Below, piece by piece: positions 18,284-26,023 of a stretch of DNA of 64,000 nucleotides; positions within the stretch are counted from its first letter, which is position 1, and each line of letters starts with the position of its first letter. The stretch covers positions 186,001 through 250,000 of the forward strand of contig NZ_CP111042.1 of assembly GCF_026248685.1 (NCBI RefSeq). The letters are read 5' to 3'. A model generated the notes under the pieces. That model saw nothing but the letters and a program-made list of their open reading frames with translations. It searched no databases and had not been told where the DNA came from. The DNA comes from Haladaptatus caseinilyticus. GTDB taxonomy: Archaea; Halobacteriota; Halobacteria; Halobacteriales; Haladaptataceae. The translations under genes were made by a program, and so were the position numbers.

Positions 18284-18880
18284 TCAGACAAGTGTTCCAG
18301 AATCGGTTCTATGGGCGAATGCCCCCCGAGTTCCATTACCTCCCGATGCCTCGGTACGATCACCACTATCAGGAGTGAAATCATAGAGTGCAAGGGCTGC
18401 CTGTGCAATATGAAGGTTCTTTTCGAGTGCTCGCCACTCCGAAACGGCTGTCCACTCGTCGGTCTCTGCGGACTCTATTTGGAGTGCAAGATCATCCGGA
18501 GTAGTCGCGTCAAAGTCGTCTTGATACGCCTGTACTTGCTCTCGGAGATCTTGAATACCATTTGCGAGCTCTTCCCGTGAGAGCTGGGTATGTAACTCGC
18601 TAATGCGTTGCATCGCGACTGTTTGTCGCGAGCGTTTGTATTGTTCTCCGCGTCCTGTCCTTTCCGTCTGAGCGATACCTGCTTCGACGAGGATTTGAAG
18701 ATGTTTCCGAGCAGTTGGCTCGCTAACACGGGCGCGCTCGGCAAGTTCTTTGGCGTACTGTGGGTTTGTCGTTGAGAGCAGTACCTCACGGACGCGTTCG
18801 AATGGTGTCGTCTCCGCTTTCCATTCCTCAACGACTGCTTCGTTAACGTTTCCTTCCCATGGTGGATCTGTATCTGGCAT
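18284..18880 (-). CDS. Winged-helix transcriptional regulator (haloarchaeal, DUF7342-like), candidate antitoxin
   Basis: A 198-residue protein. Residues 27-75 (PFERVREVLLSTTNPQYAKE, then LAERARVSEPTARKHLQIL) form an ArsR-like winged helix; the rest is helical (SREELANGIQDLREQVQAYQ) with a WRALEKNLHIAQAALALYDF segment. The same layout is seen in the protein at 48423. Start is ATG 18880. It precedes the TumE-like gene in one operon and would be the antitoxin/repressor if the pair is a toxin-antitoxin system. Confidence 0.75.
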   Translation of the reverse strand: MPDTDPPWEGNVNEAVVEEWKAETTPFERVREVLLSTTNPQYAKELAERARVSEPTARKHLQILVEAGIAQTERTGRGEQYKRSRQTVAMQRISELHTQLSREELANGIQDLREQVQAYQDDFDATTPDDLALQIESAETDEWTAVSEWRALEKNLHIAQAALALYDFTPDSGDRTEASGGNGTRGAFAHRTDSGTLV

Positions 18881-18959
18881 TATACTCCTCTAAGAGCCAC
18901 AGACAAATATAGATTCTCCCAAGAACCCATATTTTCCCTAAATTGATGATGTCCGGGAC

Positions 18960-19018
18960 GCCACCGTGAAGTTTCTCGAAACAGGTCAGAAACGCGCATA
19001 GTAGGTGCAGTTTTCCCT
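18960..19018 (+). pseudogene. 5' fragment of SWIM gene
   Basis: Bases CAGAAACGCGCATAG and GCAGTTTTCCCTCGAC match the KRAQAEQFSFD-coding part of the SWIM copy at 17335, including the same TAG in place of CAG. Only about 60 bases remain, joined to a thyX fragment on the other strand. Confidence 0.55.
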
Positions 19019-19200
19019 CGACTGCGAACGTTATAGAGAGATGTTCGAATGAACAATAGTGGCCATGCTGGAGCAGCTGAGCGATGAATGTTCGTTTTTT
19101 CTCTTTAATGGGTTCTCCCTCAACACTCGCCATCGTCTGTTCAAAGGAAAGATCCGCATTGAACTCGCGCATGTAGTCATTCCCAACGATGTAAAGCGGT
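19018..19200 (-). pseudogene. thyX: Relic of FAD-dependent thymidylate synthase ThyX
   Basis: The minus strand reads GNDYMREFNADLSFEQTMAS, VEGEPIKEKKRTFIAQLLQH and GHYCSFEHLSITFAVEG, which matches the N-terminal third of haloarchaeal ThyX (ARNDY..., a G-H-x-x-x-x-E-H motif, TFAVEG). It stops just before the RHR dUMP/FAD-binding region, at the join with a SWIM fragment. ThyX makes dTMP; this copy cannot. Confidence 0.65.
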
Positions 19201-19365
19201 TCATGGTTCGGTTCGTCGTCGTGTAACGCTCACTGTACTGCTTCGCTTTCGTTTTTGCCATCGCCATCGATAACGACGTCTCTCGTGTCGAATAGAGCCC
19301 CACAAAATACCCGAGGTAATAGCAGGCCTAACTCAGGCATCAACACAACTCTGCCGGAATGCTTG

Positions 19366-19761
19366 TTATGGATTCGTCGTAGCACGCATATCGCGGACGA
19401 ACTGGATCACGGCGGCGAGGAGGATGAGGCAAATGATGATCATCGCGCCCTGTGAAACGGCCGCGATAACTGAGTCAACAGCTTCTCCGGTGAGCAACGC
19501 GATGATAGCTGGAACCCCTCGCATCGATCCCAGGACTCCGAGCACGGCCAGGAGGCCGATTCCGTAGGCAGCAAGCCGTTGTCGATCCGGTTGCTGCTGT
19601 CCCACCACGCCCAAGATGGCGATGACAACGCCGAAAATGGCAGGAATGAGTGCTGTGATGCTTGCGAAGTCAGAGAGAACGTAGGCACTGACGCCCAAGA
19701 CGATGAGTACAATTCCCATGACTTTGCCTAACATGAACGTGGAAGGACTGGAGTACGCCAT
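19366..19761 (-). CDS. Small polytopic membrane protein
   Basis: A protein of 131 residues with four hydrophobic segments (VMGIVLIVLGVSAYVLSDF, ITALIPAIFGVVIAILGVVG, AYGIGLLAVLGVLGSM and QGAMIIICLILLAAVIQFV) and a short charged tail. It resembles haloarchaeal small membrane proteins of unknown function. ATG 19761 (MAYSSPSTF) is chosen over an upstream start that would add 13 residues. No operon partner. Confidence 0.65.
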   Translation of the reverse strand: MAYSSPSTFMLGKVMGIVLIVLGVSAYVLSDFASITALIPAIFGVVIAILGVVGQQQPDRQRLAAYGIGLLAVLGVLGSMRGVPAIIALLTGEAVDSVIAAVSQGAMIIICLILLAAVIQFVRDMRATTNP

Positions 19762-19859
19762 ATTTGAAACCTTGTGTGGGATAGGCGTATAGGTTTTCAC
19801 TCGTGACGACCTGGCTCACCGCTCGTCGCTATTCTGGGACGGATGCCAGAGGGTAGTTA

Positions 19860-20015
19860 TCATTCCATACTGTTACCACCATTAACTGGTGTATAGGTAC
19901 CAGTCAAGAATTGTGCGCCTTCACCAGCGATCGCTGCGACAGTCTTTGCGATATCATCGGGTTGGGCGATCCGGCTAAGTGGTGTTGTACGTGAAATGCC
20001 CTTCCGAACATCTTC
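19860..20015 (-). pseudogene. Duplicated 3' end of the SDR gene
   Basis: About 150 bases are nearly identical to bases 8606-8755, the 3' end of the SDR gene, with about four differences. It encodes DVRKGISRTTPLSRIAQPDD and ends TPVNGGNSME. Upstream the match breaks off at AACATCTTC. The rest of the gene is absent, so this is a partial, recent copy. Confidence 0.85.
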
Positions 20016-20153
20016 AGGACGACGGTCACTGACCGAATTCTCGTTTAAGTAGTTCTCGCGATAAGAAATGGATACGAGGAAAATTCTCACGGTTCCTGCT
20101 TTCTGCGTGAGTCATTTCTATCGCTTTTGCTTCGAGTTTTAGAGCAATCATTG

Positions 20154-20172
20154 GTTAGTAGCCCATACTAAC
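20154..20172. promoter_or_regulatory. 19-bp palindrome, site 2 (GTTAGTAGCCCATACTAAC)
   Basis: Same half-sites as the other five copies but a GC core. It ends five bases before an ATG (20178) that opens a 34-codon frame with no known family (MPAPATSDTQQR). The same spacing to ATG is seen for site 4 at 50610. Confidence 0.45.
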
Positions 20173-20243
20173 AAACGATGCCCGCTCCGGCGACGAGTGA
20201 CACTCAACAAAGGGCTGTGAATATTACTCGAAAACGTACTGCG

Positions 20244-20543
20244 TCATCGTTTCGACCGCGGTGTCCACAAACTCTGTCGTAAGTCGGCAACTGCACGATC
20301 AATATCAATATCCATGAGTGAGACGACAGCCCACGGAGAGATAAACGACTCTCGATTCAATGTGCCCGCCTCAAATTCGTTCGCTAGTGAGAGTCCTTCG
20401 GAATACTCTTTGGTGGTGATTCCAAGCGCGATGTACTGTTGCCCAGCAAACGGATGATCCTGACCGCTGATAATCAAATACGGCCGTCGAGGTGTATTTC
20501 CAAACGGGTCAGAAGCGACAACCACGACACCGCGTTCATACAT
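20244..20543 (-). CDS. PemK/MazF-like toxin
   Basis: A 99-residue protein with the MazF beta-barrel pattern: ERGVVVVASDPFGNTPRRPYL, LIISGQDHPFAGQQYIALG, then PWAVVSLMDIDIDRAVADL. MazF toxins are sequence-specific mRNA endoribonucleases. The start ATG 20543 overlaps the stop of the upstream HTH gene, which takes the antitoxin position. Confidence 0.8.
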   Translation of the reverse strand: MYERGVVVVASDPFGNTPRRPYLIISGQDHPFAGQQYIALGITTKEYSEGLSLANEFEAGTLNRESFISPWAVVSLMDIDIDRAVADLRQSLWTPRSKR

Positions 20544-20923
20544 TACTTGTTCTCTGTCGACCTACTCTCTTGTTCCTTCTCGTCAAGATCCGGAAGATCA
20601 TCGTCCCAGTCCGGATTCTCGTCGTAGTAGTCACCCTCGAACTGCATTGCCACTGTTTCTAACCCGATGAGGCTCGCCATGTGAGCATCATATGCTTCAG
20701 GGTTGATTGCCCAGTATTCACCCTTATGCCGAACGAGTCCCCGAGATTCGAGTCGACTAAGCGTTGTACCGACGCTCCCACGAGGAATTCCGAGTTCTTC
20801 GGCTATCTCCCCGGCACGGAATCCTAAATCTGGCTCCTCAGCGAGGAATTCGAGAATACACCGGCCGTTTGTATTCTCATTCGGTAAATTCGTCGGGTGG
20901 TAGCTTTCGAACTCAACAGGCAT
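20543..20923 (-). CDS. Winged-helix antitoxin/regulator paired with MazF-like toxin
   Basis: A protein of 126 residues. A winged helix lies at residues about 20-70 (GRCILEFLAEEPDLGFRAGE, then IAEELGIPRGSVGTTLSRLE); the acidic tail (DYYDENPDWDDDLPDLDEKE) is the likely toxin-binding part. ATG 20923 (MPVEFES) is preferred over a start 33 codons upstream whose extra residues are not acidic. Coupled to the MazF-like gene by overlap. The regulator probably represses its own promoter. Confidence 0.78.
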   Translation of the reverse strand: MPVEFESYHPTNLPNENTNGRCILEFLAEEPDLGFRAGEIAEELGIPRGSVGTTLSRLESRGLVRHKGEYWAINPEAYDAHMASLIGLETVAMQFEGDYYDENPDWDDDLPDLDEKEQESRSTENK

Positions 20924-21034
20924 GTGTAACAGTATGTAATAGAGAGTAATAAGACTGCTGTTGAGGATGAACTGGGAATGCAACGAATGGTGTAATTGAT
21001 AGGAGAAACAGCAATGACCCATCTGCTAACACTC

Positions 21035-21125
21035 GAATGCCCCCTAAACACCTAGAAACCACCAATGATGCCCACGAGAATCCTGCAGACCATCAATACG
21101 GGTCTCCACCGACGACATGACTAGC
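21035..21125 (+). pseudogene. Internal fragment of SWIM gene
   Basis: Bases encode pieces of EVTNDAHENPADHQY and the following STDDMTSE, matching the part of the SWIM protein just before its zinc site; the reading frame is broken by a missing base in the TISIDD region and the cysteines are absent. Confidence 0.6.
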
Positions 21126-21246
21126 GAGCGAATCACTAGGGATTCTCGAGCCATCAGAATTTAGCGTTATTGAATGGATAGCTGCCGATTTTCTCCCGAT
21201 AGCCATTTATTCATATAGAACCTATAATTATCACGGAGGTAATTCT

Positions 21247-21420
21247 ATGTCAATGGGTACATTCGATGCAGAGGAGTACGAACGTCGTGAGAAGAAAATC
21301 AGCTCTGTTGTCGCCGAGTCTGACGATCGACGGACGAACTTCGAAGGTCACATAGAGTACACTGGTGAGGACTCAATCGAAGATCTCCTCGCTCGACTGA
21401 AAGAAGTGAAGCCAGAGTAG
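21247..21420 (+). CDS. DUF5786 family small protein
   Basis: A 57-residue protein (MSMGTFDAEEYERREKKISS ... FEGHIEYTGEDSIEDLLARL) that matches the haloarchaeal DUF5786 pattern: a short basic/acidic N-terminus and a C-terminal DSxEDLL helix. A strong ribosome site GGAGGT at 21235-21240 sits six bases before ATG 21247. Function unknown; the family is widespread in Halobacteria. It has its own promoter region (AT-rich around 21208-21230). Confidence 0.85.
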   Translation: MSMGTFDAEEYERREKKISSVVAESDDRRTNFEGHIEYTGEDSIEDLLARLKEVKPE

Positions 21421-21743
21421 TCTATAGGGTGATTGACCGCTATCTTAGATTGCTGTGTCGACTCTACCCAACCATCCCCGCCGCAATCCCGCGCAATATC
21501 GCTGTCGTAGGTGTAGTAGGTCGTGTCGTCTCCAAGAGATTGATAGCCACTGATGAAATGCAGAACCACGCCTTCCAGGCATGTTCTCCCGTGACGGCGT
21601 GCTCTGATTGGGGAAAGTGATCTGATCACTACTTTTTTGCTATGGCGATTGGCGATGAAGTCACGATAGTCGTCATAGCAACGTTCGCAAACCAAATGCT
21701 CGTCGTCGGAGGAGTTCGTACCCCAGATCCACCCCTTGAATCG

Positions 21744-22067
21744 TCAACCAAACATGCGGATCATCTCTGATCGTGCATCGTACTCGACCACTTTTCGATC
21801 CACTAGGTGCGGCAGATGCGTCTGGATCAACTTCGTTCGTAGTGACTCGACTTCCCATCCCTCGTATTCTGTTCCTTCGAATGCTCGGGGATCCTCGTCG
21901 AGCGTGCGACACAGTGAATCCACTGAGAGCGTGTCCTCATTTCGCTCAGCGATGTCCATGAGGATTTCACGTCGAAGCGGATCCTTGAGCGCAGTGAATA
22001 CCTGATTGAGTTGGGTGTCTGTCGACTCACTGGTGTCCGAGTCAAATGGATTGTTTTCACTAGGCAT
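21744..22067 (-). CDS. DUF7344 winged-helix protein
   Basis: A 107-residue protein with the DUF7344 pattern: LNQVFTALKDPLRREILMDI, then a winged helix ending SLRTKLIQTHLPHLVDRKVV and EYDARSEMIRM. These haloarchaeal proteins are thought to be regulators because of their HTH fold. ATG 22067 is used; ATG 22076 is also possible. It is the first of six such genes in the window, usually near HalOD1 and bat genes. Confidence 0.8.
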   Translation of the reverse strand: MPSENNPFDSDTSESTDTQLNQVFTALKDPLRREILMDIAERNEDTLSVDSLCRTLDEDPRAFEGTEYEGWEVESLRTKLIQTHLPHLVDRKVVEYDARSEMIRMFG

Positions 22068-22384
22068 GATAATCATTCGGTGGTGAAGTGTCGAACCATG
22101 TCGCCGCATGCTACAGAATCGCGCTATCGCTGGGTTCTACGTGGTGAAATACTACCGATAAGCTGCTGATTGCTACACTGTAATAGACAAAAATTATTTT
22201 TAAATATTTTTATTAGTATTGAGATAACTTATACCATGGTTCTGCTTCGTGCCAATTCTATTCGCTTTCACCTTTGCAGTAGCGAGGAAACCTTGTCGTA
22301 AATGGCGGGCAAGGATGTCACGAGACATCGAATATCGGTACTCTCATGGACACCCAAAATGTTTGCTAGCACATGCCATAGTTT
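22068..22384. other. AT-rich intergenic stretch
   Basis: No gene is seen. A run TTATTTTTAAATATTTTTATT at about 22193-22213 is T-rich and could serve as a terminator or a promoter element. The rest holds no clear repeat. Confidence 0.35.
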
Positions 22385-22564
22385 GTGGTTCGTTTAGACG
22401 ATCATCCGAAACTCGAGCTTGACAACCTTGACGTCGGCGTTGAAGAAGACGTCATTGCCTTCGATGTAACAGGGACGATCCGAGGCCTCGACAAGGATCT
22501 CCTCGATACACTAACTGATACAACCCTTCGACCGACCGAGATTCATTTCACAACAGACGAGTAG
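22385..22564 (+). CDS. Small acidic protein, unknown family
   Basis: A frame from GTG 22385 to TAG 22564, 59 residues: VRLDDHPKLELDNLDVGVEE, DVIAFDVTGTIRGLDKDLLD and TLRPTEIHFTTDE. Strong acidic bias and beta-strand pattern look coding. A stop lies just upstream, so it is either a short gene with a GTG start or the end of a truncated one. It converges with a HalOD1 gene. Confidence 0.5.
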   Translation: MVRLDDHPKLELDNLDVGVEEDVIAFDVTGTIRGLDKDLLDTLTDTTLRPTEIHFTTDE

Positions 22565-22579
22565 TGTACAGTACGACGT

Positions 22580-22930
22580 CTATTCGTCACTTGGCGACTG
22601 TTTGCTGTCGGAACTTGATTCGGAGTTGTGAACCGTAATCTGCCCACTGCTATCGACCTTGACGTGGTAGGCATCATAATTGAACAGGACATGCCCATTC
22701 GTCTCACGCGGGTTCCCTGCATCTCGTGGGCCGAAGAGCGCATCAAGTGCCTCGGGGTCGACGAAATCCGAGAGGAGTGCGAGTTCAGTCGGATCAGCAT
22801 CATTCAGTGTTGCAATAGCTGTGATTAGCTCTTCACTAACGCTGTCCCTTATTGGATCAAATTCTGTCTGGTAGGCGGCATCGTCTGCGTGCTCGTCCTC
22901 GTCATCAGACGGGGGAGTATGATTTGTCAT
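22580..22930 (-). CDS. HalOD1 domain protein
   Basis: A 116-residue protein. Residues about 28-100 carry the halobacterial output domain 1 pattern: VSEELITAIATLNDADPTEL, FVDPEALDALFGP, then VLFNYDAYHVKVDSSGQITV. HalOD1 is a predicted signal-output domain found alone or after sensor domains in haloarchaea; its partner is unknown. The N-terminus is highly acidic. A second HalOD1 gene lies 200 bases upstream in the same direction. Confidence 0.82.
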   Translation of the reverse strand: MTNHTPPSDDEDEHADDAAYQTEFDPIRDSVSEELITAIATLNDADPTELALLSDFVDPEALDALFGPRDAGNPRETNGHVLFNYDAYHVKVDSSGQITVHNSESSSDSKQSPSDE

Positions 22931-23135
22931 GGTGGGGTGCGAGAAGTACTAACTATAGAATGCACCCCACACACGGCATGTGAAACAGACAGACTGTTTC
23001 TGAAAGGTTCGTTTCCGCGCCCTGGAAACGGATACACAGAATGTTCTTGCTTCTTCGTCAGAGACTACCACATGCCACGTACATAAAGGTCTGGCTGAGG
23101 ATCGAACACTACTGCTGTGGAGAGAACGAATACAG

Positions 23136-23519
23136 TCACTCCGAGCCTGATACCTCCTCATACTCGGCGGGCTCGGACACCGTAATCCACCCATCACTGG
23201 CAACCTCAACACGATACTGATTATACCGGAAGGAAACACTCCCCTCACTATCGCGGGTATGCCCGGCGACCTTCGGCCCGAAGAAGCCGTCTTCGATGGC
23301 GGCAATGTCTACACACTCGTATAACGGGGGATCTTTGATGTCTACTGGAGCAACGCCTACGGCATCCGCGATCGCGAAGATGACTTCGGTGGTGAGATCG
23401 CGATGGCTCTCGCGTTCATAATGAGCCTGGGTCACAAACGTCATGTCGGGATCGTCGGGTTCGTTTCCATCCGGTGCAAGTCTGGTACCATCATCAGTGT
23501 GGTCATTACTTGAGGTCAT
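23136..23519 (-). CDS. HalOD1 domain protein
   Basis: A 127-residue protein with the HalOD1 pattern in its C-terminal half: LTTEVIFAIADAVGVAPVDI, PLYECVDIAAIEDGFFGPKV, SVSFRYNQYRVEVASDGWIT. ATG 23519 follows GGAGGA on the minus strand, which rejects a much longer frame that starts upstream. The N-terminal 40 residues are acidic and unstructured. It follows a DUF7344 gene in the same direction, the usual pairing. Confidence 0.84.
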   Translation of the reverse strand: MTSSNDHTDDGTRLAPDGNEPDDPDMTFVTQAHYERESHRDLTTEVIFAIADAVGVAPVDIKDPPLYECVDIAAIEDGFFGPKVAGHTRDSEGSVSFRYNQYRVEVASDGWITVSEPAEYEEVSGSE

Positions 23520-23595
23520 TTGTCGTCCTCCGTGTGAAACTATCCTATCGTACTGTCGAGCCCGAGGCAGTGATACCTCTTTGGGCAGCCATGGG

Positions 23596-24072
23596 TTACC
23601 GAGTGTCCTCCTGGTCGAACTCGCTGCGAGCATGCGTTTCTTGCCGATTGTCGAGACTCCCACCGGCACCCTCCAACGCGGCCAACACTTGGACCGCATG
23701 TGGCCCTGGAGTGATCGTCTCGGTGTCGGCATCGAACTCAATCACGTCCAAATCCACGAGTTTCGGTACGTGACTGTGATAAAGCGATGTGTACATCTCT
23801 TGGCGCGTGAGCGTCGCAATGTTCGCCTTTGCGGTGTCGGTCTCCCAGGCAGCCAATTTGGTCGCAAGCTCATCGAGTGACCATTCGGTTGCTTCGGCGA
23901 GGGTGTAGACAAGGTAGCGTCGTCGTGGATGGGAAATCGCCTCGAAGACGGGTTGTAACTCGAGGATGGTCTCCGAAACATCGATGTCGAGATCGCGCTC
24001 GGCGACGCTCTCTTCGTCGGTCCGGCCAGGGTCTCTCTCCCATTCGTCGGGAGGTAACTCGTCTCCCGCCAT
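23596..24072 (-). CDS. DUF7344 winged-helix protein
   Basis: A protein of 158 residues. The core LQPVFEAISHPRRRYLVYTL and YTSLYHSHVPKLVDLDVIEF frame a winged helix typical of DUF7344; a long acidic N-terminus and a basic C-terminal tail surround it. ATG 24072 (MAGDELPP) is preferred to an upstream ATG at 24141 with non-acidic residues. It lies just upstream of the HalOD1 gene at 23519, and the two may work together. Confidence 0.82.
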   Translation of the reverse strand: MAGDELPPDEWERDPGRTDEESVAERDLDIDVSETILELQPVFEAISHPRRRYLVYTLAEATEWSLDELATKLAAWETDTAKANIATLTRQEMYTSLYHSHVPKLVDLDVIEFDADTETITPGPHAVQVLAALEGAGGSLDNRQETHARSEFDQEDTR

Positions 24073-24141
24073 AGCCGATACACTGGTGTGAAACCTATTA
24101 AAAATTCGGTGTAGAGTGTGTTTCTCGACCATATTCGGCAA

Positions 24142-24495
24142 AAGCGCACTCGGTCATCATCTCTTGTTACCCATTTGGAATTTCATGTTCCAAGTGCGAC
24201 CACTTGGAGCTGCCCAGTACTGACCAGCGGTGCTGTCCTTCTGTCGGTGGCAGATGTACCCACAACTGTCTAGTACATGAGGCAGTGAGACAAATGGATC
24301 CCAACCAATTCTTCCTTCATATCTGGTGGAACCCGTTTCCTATCCACTGAATCAATACGTGATAGTGAACTCATTTGAATCGCTGTTCTTCAGCAAACAC
24401 ATTTCGTCCGTTTGAACCTCTCACATGGGAGAATCGAATTCTCCTATCGACAATGGATGTAGTGTCTTCGAATACTGGGATTTCGTCGGAAGAGA
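24142..24495. other. Intergenic stretch with no gene seen
   Basis: About 350 bases between a DUF7344 gene and a small membrane protein gene. No coherent frame, repeat or strong hairpin was found. Confidence 0.35.
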
Positions 24496-24681
24496 TCAGA
24501 CGAATGCCGATCCGGCCACGAGTCCGATTGTTGCGCACACAGCGATAAAAGCCGCGTCCTTCGCCGAAACGCTCTCAGAAAACTGACTCGCAAGCGTCCC
24601 GATAATCAACGCGCAAATGATTCCGACAATCGGAATTTGAGAGATAATTCCATCCAGGGAAACAATAGGAAGCATACTCAA
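24496..24681 (-). CDS. Small two-helix membrane protein
   Basis: A 61-residue protein with two hydrophobic segments (IPIVGIICALIIGTLASQF and AAFIAVCATIGLVAGSAFV) joined by SESVSAKD. Start is ATG 24681 or 24675. The pattern is that of a small haloarchaeal membrane protein of unknown function. No neighbours in the same operon. Confidence 0.5.
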   Translation of the reverse strand: MSMLPIVSLDGIISQIPIVGIICALIIGTLASQFSESVSAKDAAFIAVCATIGLVAGSAFV

Positions 24682-24852
24682 CTGCTATCGCACCTCGTTA
24701 ATGGATTCAGGTACCATGAATCATTATTTGCTCTAGAAGAATTTATATTTTATAGTTTTATCGTGAACACAGTCAGCAGCACCGATAACAGATTCCTCGA
24801 TTTTCCATCCGAGAGAGAAAGTTGTTTGCGTGAGACCACACTACGGTGATCT

Positions 24853-25395
24853 ATGGCGGCTGCGTGGGCACAGTGGGAGCACGTTACGAAAGTCGACCCT
24901 GATAAAGCACTCCACGACGGAGATACCTACGCTGACATTGCCGACACAGGCACAGATGCACTCATTCTCGGTGGCACCACGAACGTCACCGAGTCCAGCG
25001 TTCAGTCAATTCTCGATGCACTCGTCTCCGTCGAAATACCCGTCTTCGTCGAACCAACGTACCACCCGACCACGTTTCAGCATGGTGCTCTTCGCGGGTA
25101 TCTCATCCCAACTGTTCTGAATGCCGGTGACAGAACGTGGGAAACAGGGGCGCACCAAGAGTGGGTTCGCTCGACAAATGCGATCGACTGGGAGCGAACG
25201 CATACCGAAGCGTACATCGTGTTAAATTCGGATTCGGCAGTCGCGACGTACACGCAAGCAGACTGTGACCTTGATGCAGATGACGTCGTTGCCTATGCTA
25301 TACTTGCCGAACAAATCCTCGGCCAGGAGATCGTTTATCTCGAGTCTTTCAGACACGGAGTCGATCACTGGTGCCGTGGTGACAGCAGTAACTGA
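24853..25395 (+). pseudogene. Geranylgeranylglyceryl phosphate synthase, truncated and fused
   Basis: The first 165 residues match archaeal GGGP synthase, which joins geranylgeranyl-PP to glycerol-1-phosphate in membrane lipid synthesis: WEHVTKVDPDKALHDGDTYA, TGTDALILGGTTNVTESS, GYLIPTVLNAGDRTWETGAH, EAYIVLNSDSAVATYTQADC, LGQEIVYLE. At about 25343 the family match stops and the frame ends 17 codons later in sequence that, in another frame, encodes HalOD1. The C-terminal third, including the last barrel strands, is lost. An intact chromosomal copy must exist elsewhere, since the enzyme is essential. Confidence 0.82.
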
Positions 25396-25561
25396 AGCGA
25401 ATGGCACGAAGCCTGCGACCCCTCTTTACGAGGCCATCGATCCTGATGCTCTCGAAGCGCTCTATCAGCATGGCTCACCAGAGGTGAACTTTGAGTATAT
25501 TGGGTATCACGTTACGGTGCATTCTGACCGGACCGTTTCCGTTGCTACCGTCGATTCGTAG
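25343..25561 (+). pseudogene. HalOD1 domain gene lacking its start
   Basis: The frame reads SLSDTESITGAVVTAVTEAN, PLYEAIDPDALEALY, VNFEYIGYHVTVHSDRTVSV and stops at 25561. The HalOD1 domain is complete, but its own start has been replaced by the end of the GGGP synthase gene, in another frame. GTG 25373 or GTG 25376 could serve as an internal start. It converges with a DUF7344 gene five bases away. Confidence 0.75.
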
Positions 25562-25565
25562 AGTG

Positions 25566-25940
25566 CTACGAGTTGGATTCGCTCACATCCGATTTATTGC
25601 CGCCGTCACCGAGGCTCTGTCCCGCCTGCAACAGTGCTTCGAGACGAGGGTGTTCCGTATACGAAATGAGCTGTAGTGAGGAATTGTACTCGATCACGCC
25701 ATAATCAGCGAGTTTGGGCAGATGGAGATGATGGAGCCGAGTTTGCAACTTTTCAGGATTCGTGTCAGTGTGGGTCTGGAGATATTCGACGAGTGCTTCG
25801 AGCGGCACAGGTTGATCGGCAGTCTCGATGAGATGGGTGAGAATGTGGCGTCTTTGGGTATTAGCTAAAAGTGTGAATATCTCGTCAAGCGAACGTTGCT
25901 CGTCTGTGTCTTCTGGTGAAAAGCCCATTTTTATCGACAC
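25566..25940 (-). CDS. DUF7344 winged-helix protein
   Basis: A 124-residue protein. SLDEIFTLLANTQRRHILTH opens a winged helix, ending LQTRLHHLHLPKLADYGVIE, followed by a short tail. Starts at ATG 25940 or 25928. The pattern matches the copy at 48041 closely. It lies downstream of a bat-type regulator in the same direction and faces a HalOD1 relic, forming the three-part set seen again at 46-48 kb. Confidence 0.83.
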   Translation of the reverse strand: MSIKMGFSPEDTDEQRSLDEIFTLLANTQRRHILTHLIETADQPVPLEALVEYLQTHTDTNPEKLQTRLHHLHLPKLADYGVIEYNSSLQLISYTEHPRLEALLQAGQSLGDGGNKSDVSESNS

Positions 25941-26023
25941 TACTGCCGGGAGTTCTATAAGGTCTTGGTCTGTTCGAACAGAGTCATTTAAAAAGGTTCA
26001 CGAAATAATAGCAGATCAGATGA

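Noticed and set aside
21348-21695. Minus-strand frame with Cys residues near its start
   Set aside because: Overlaps the well-supported DUF5786 gene and lacks acidic bias or a family pattern.
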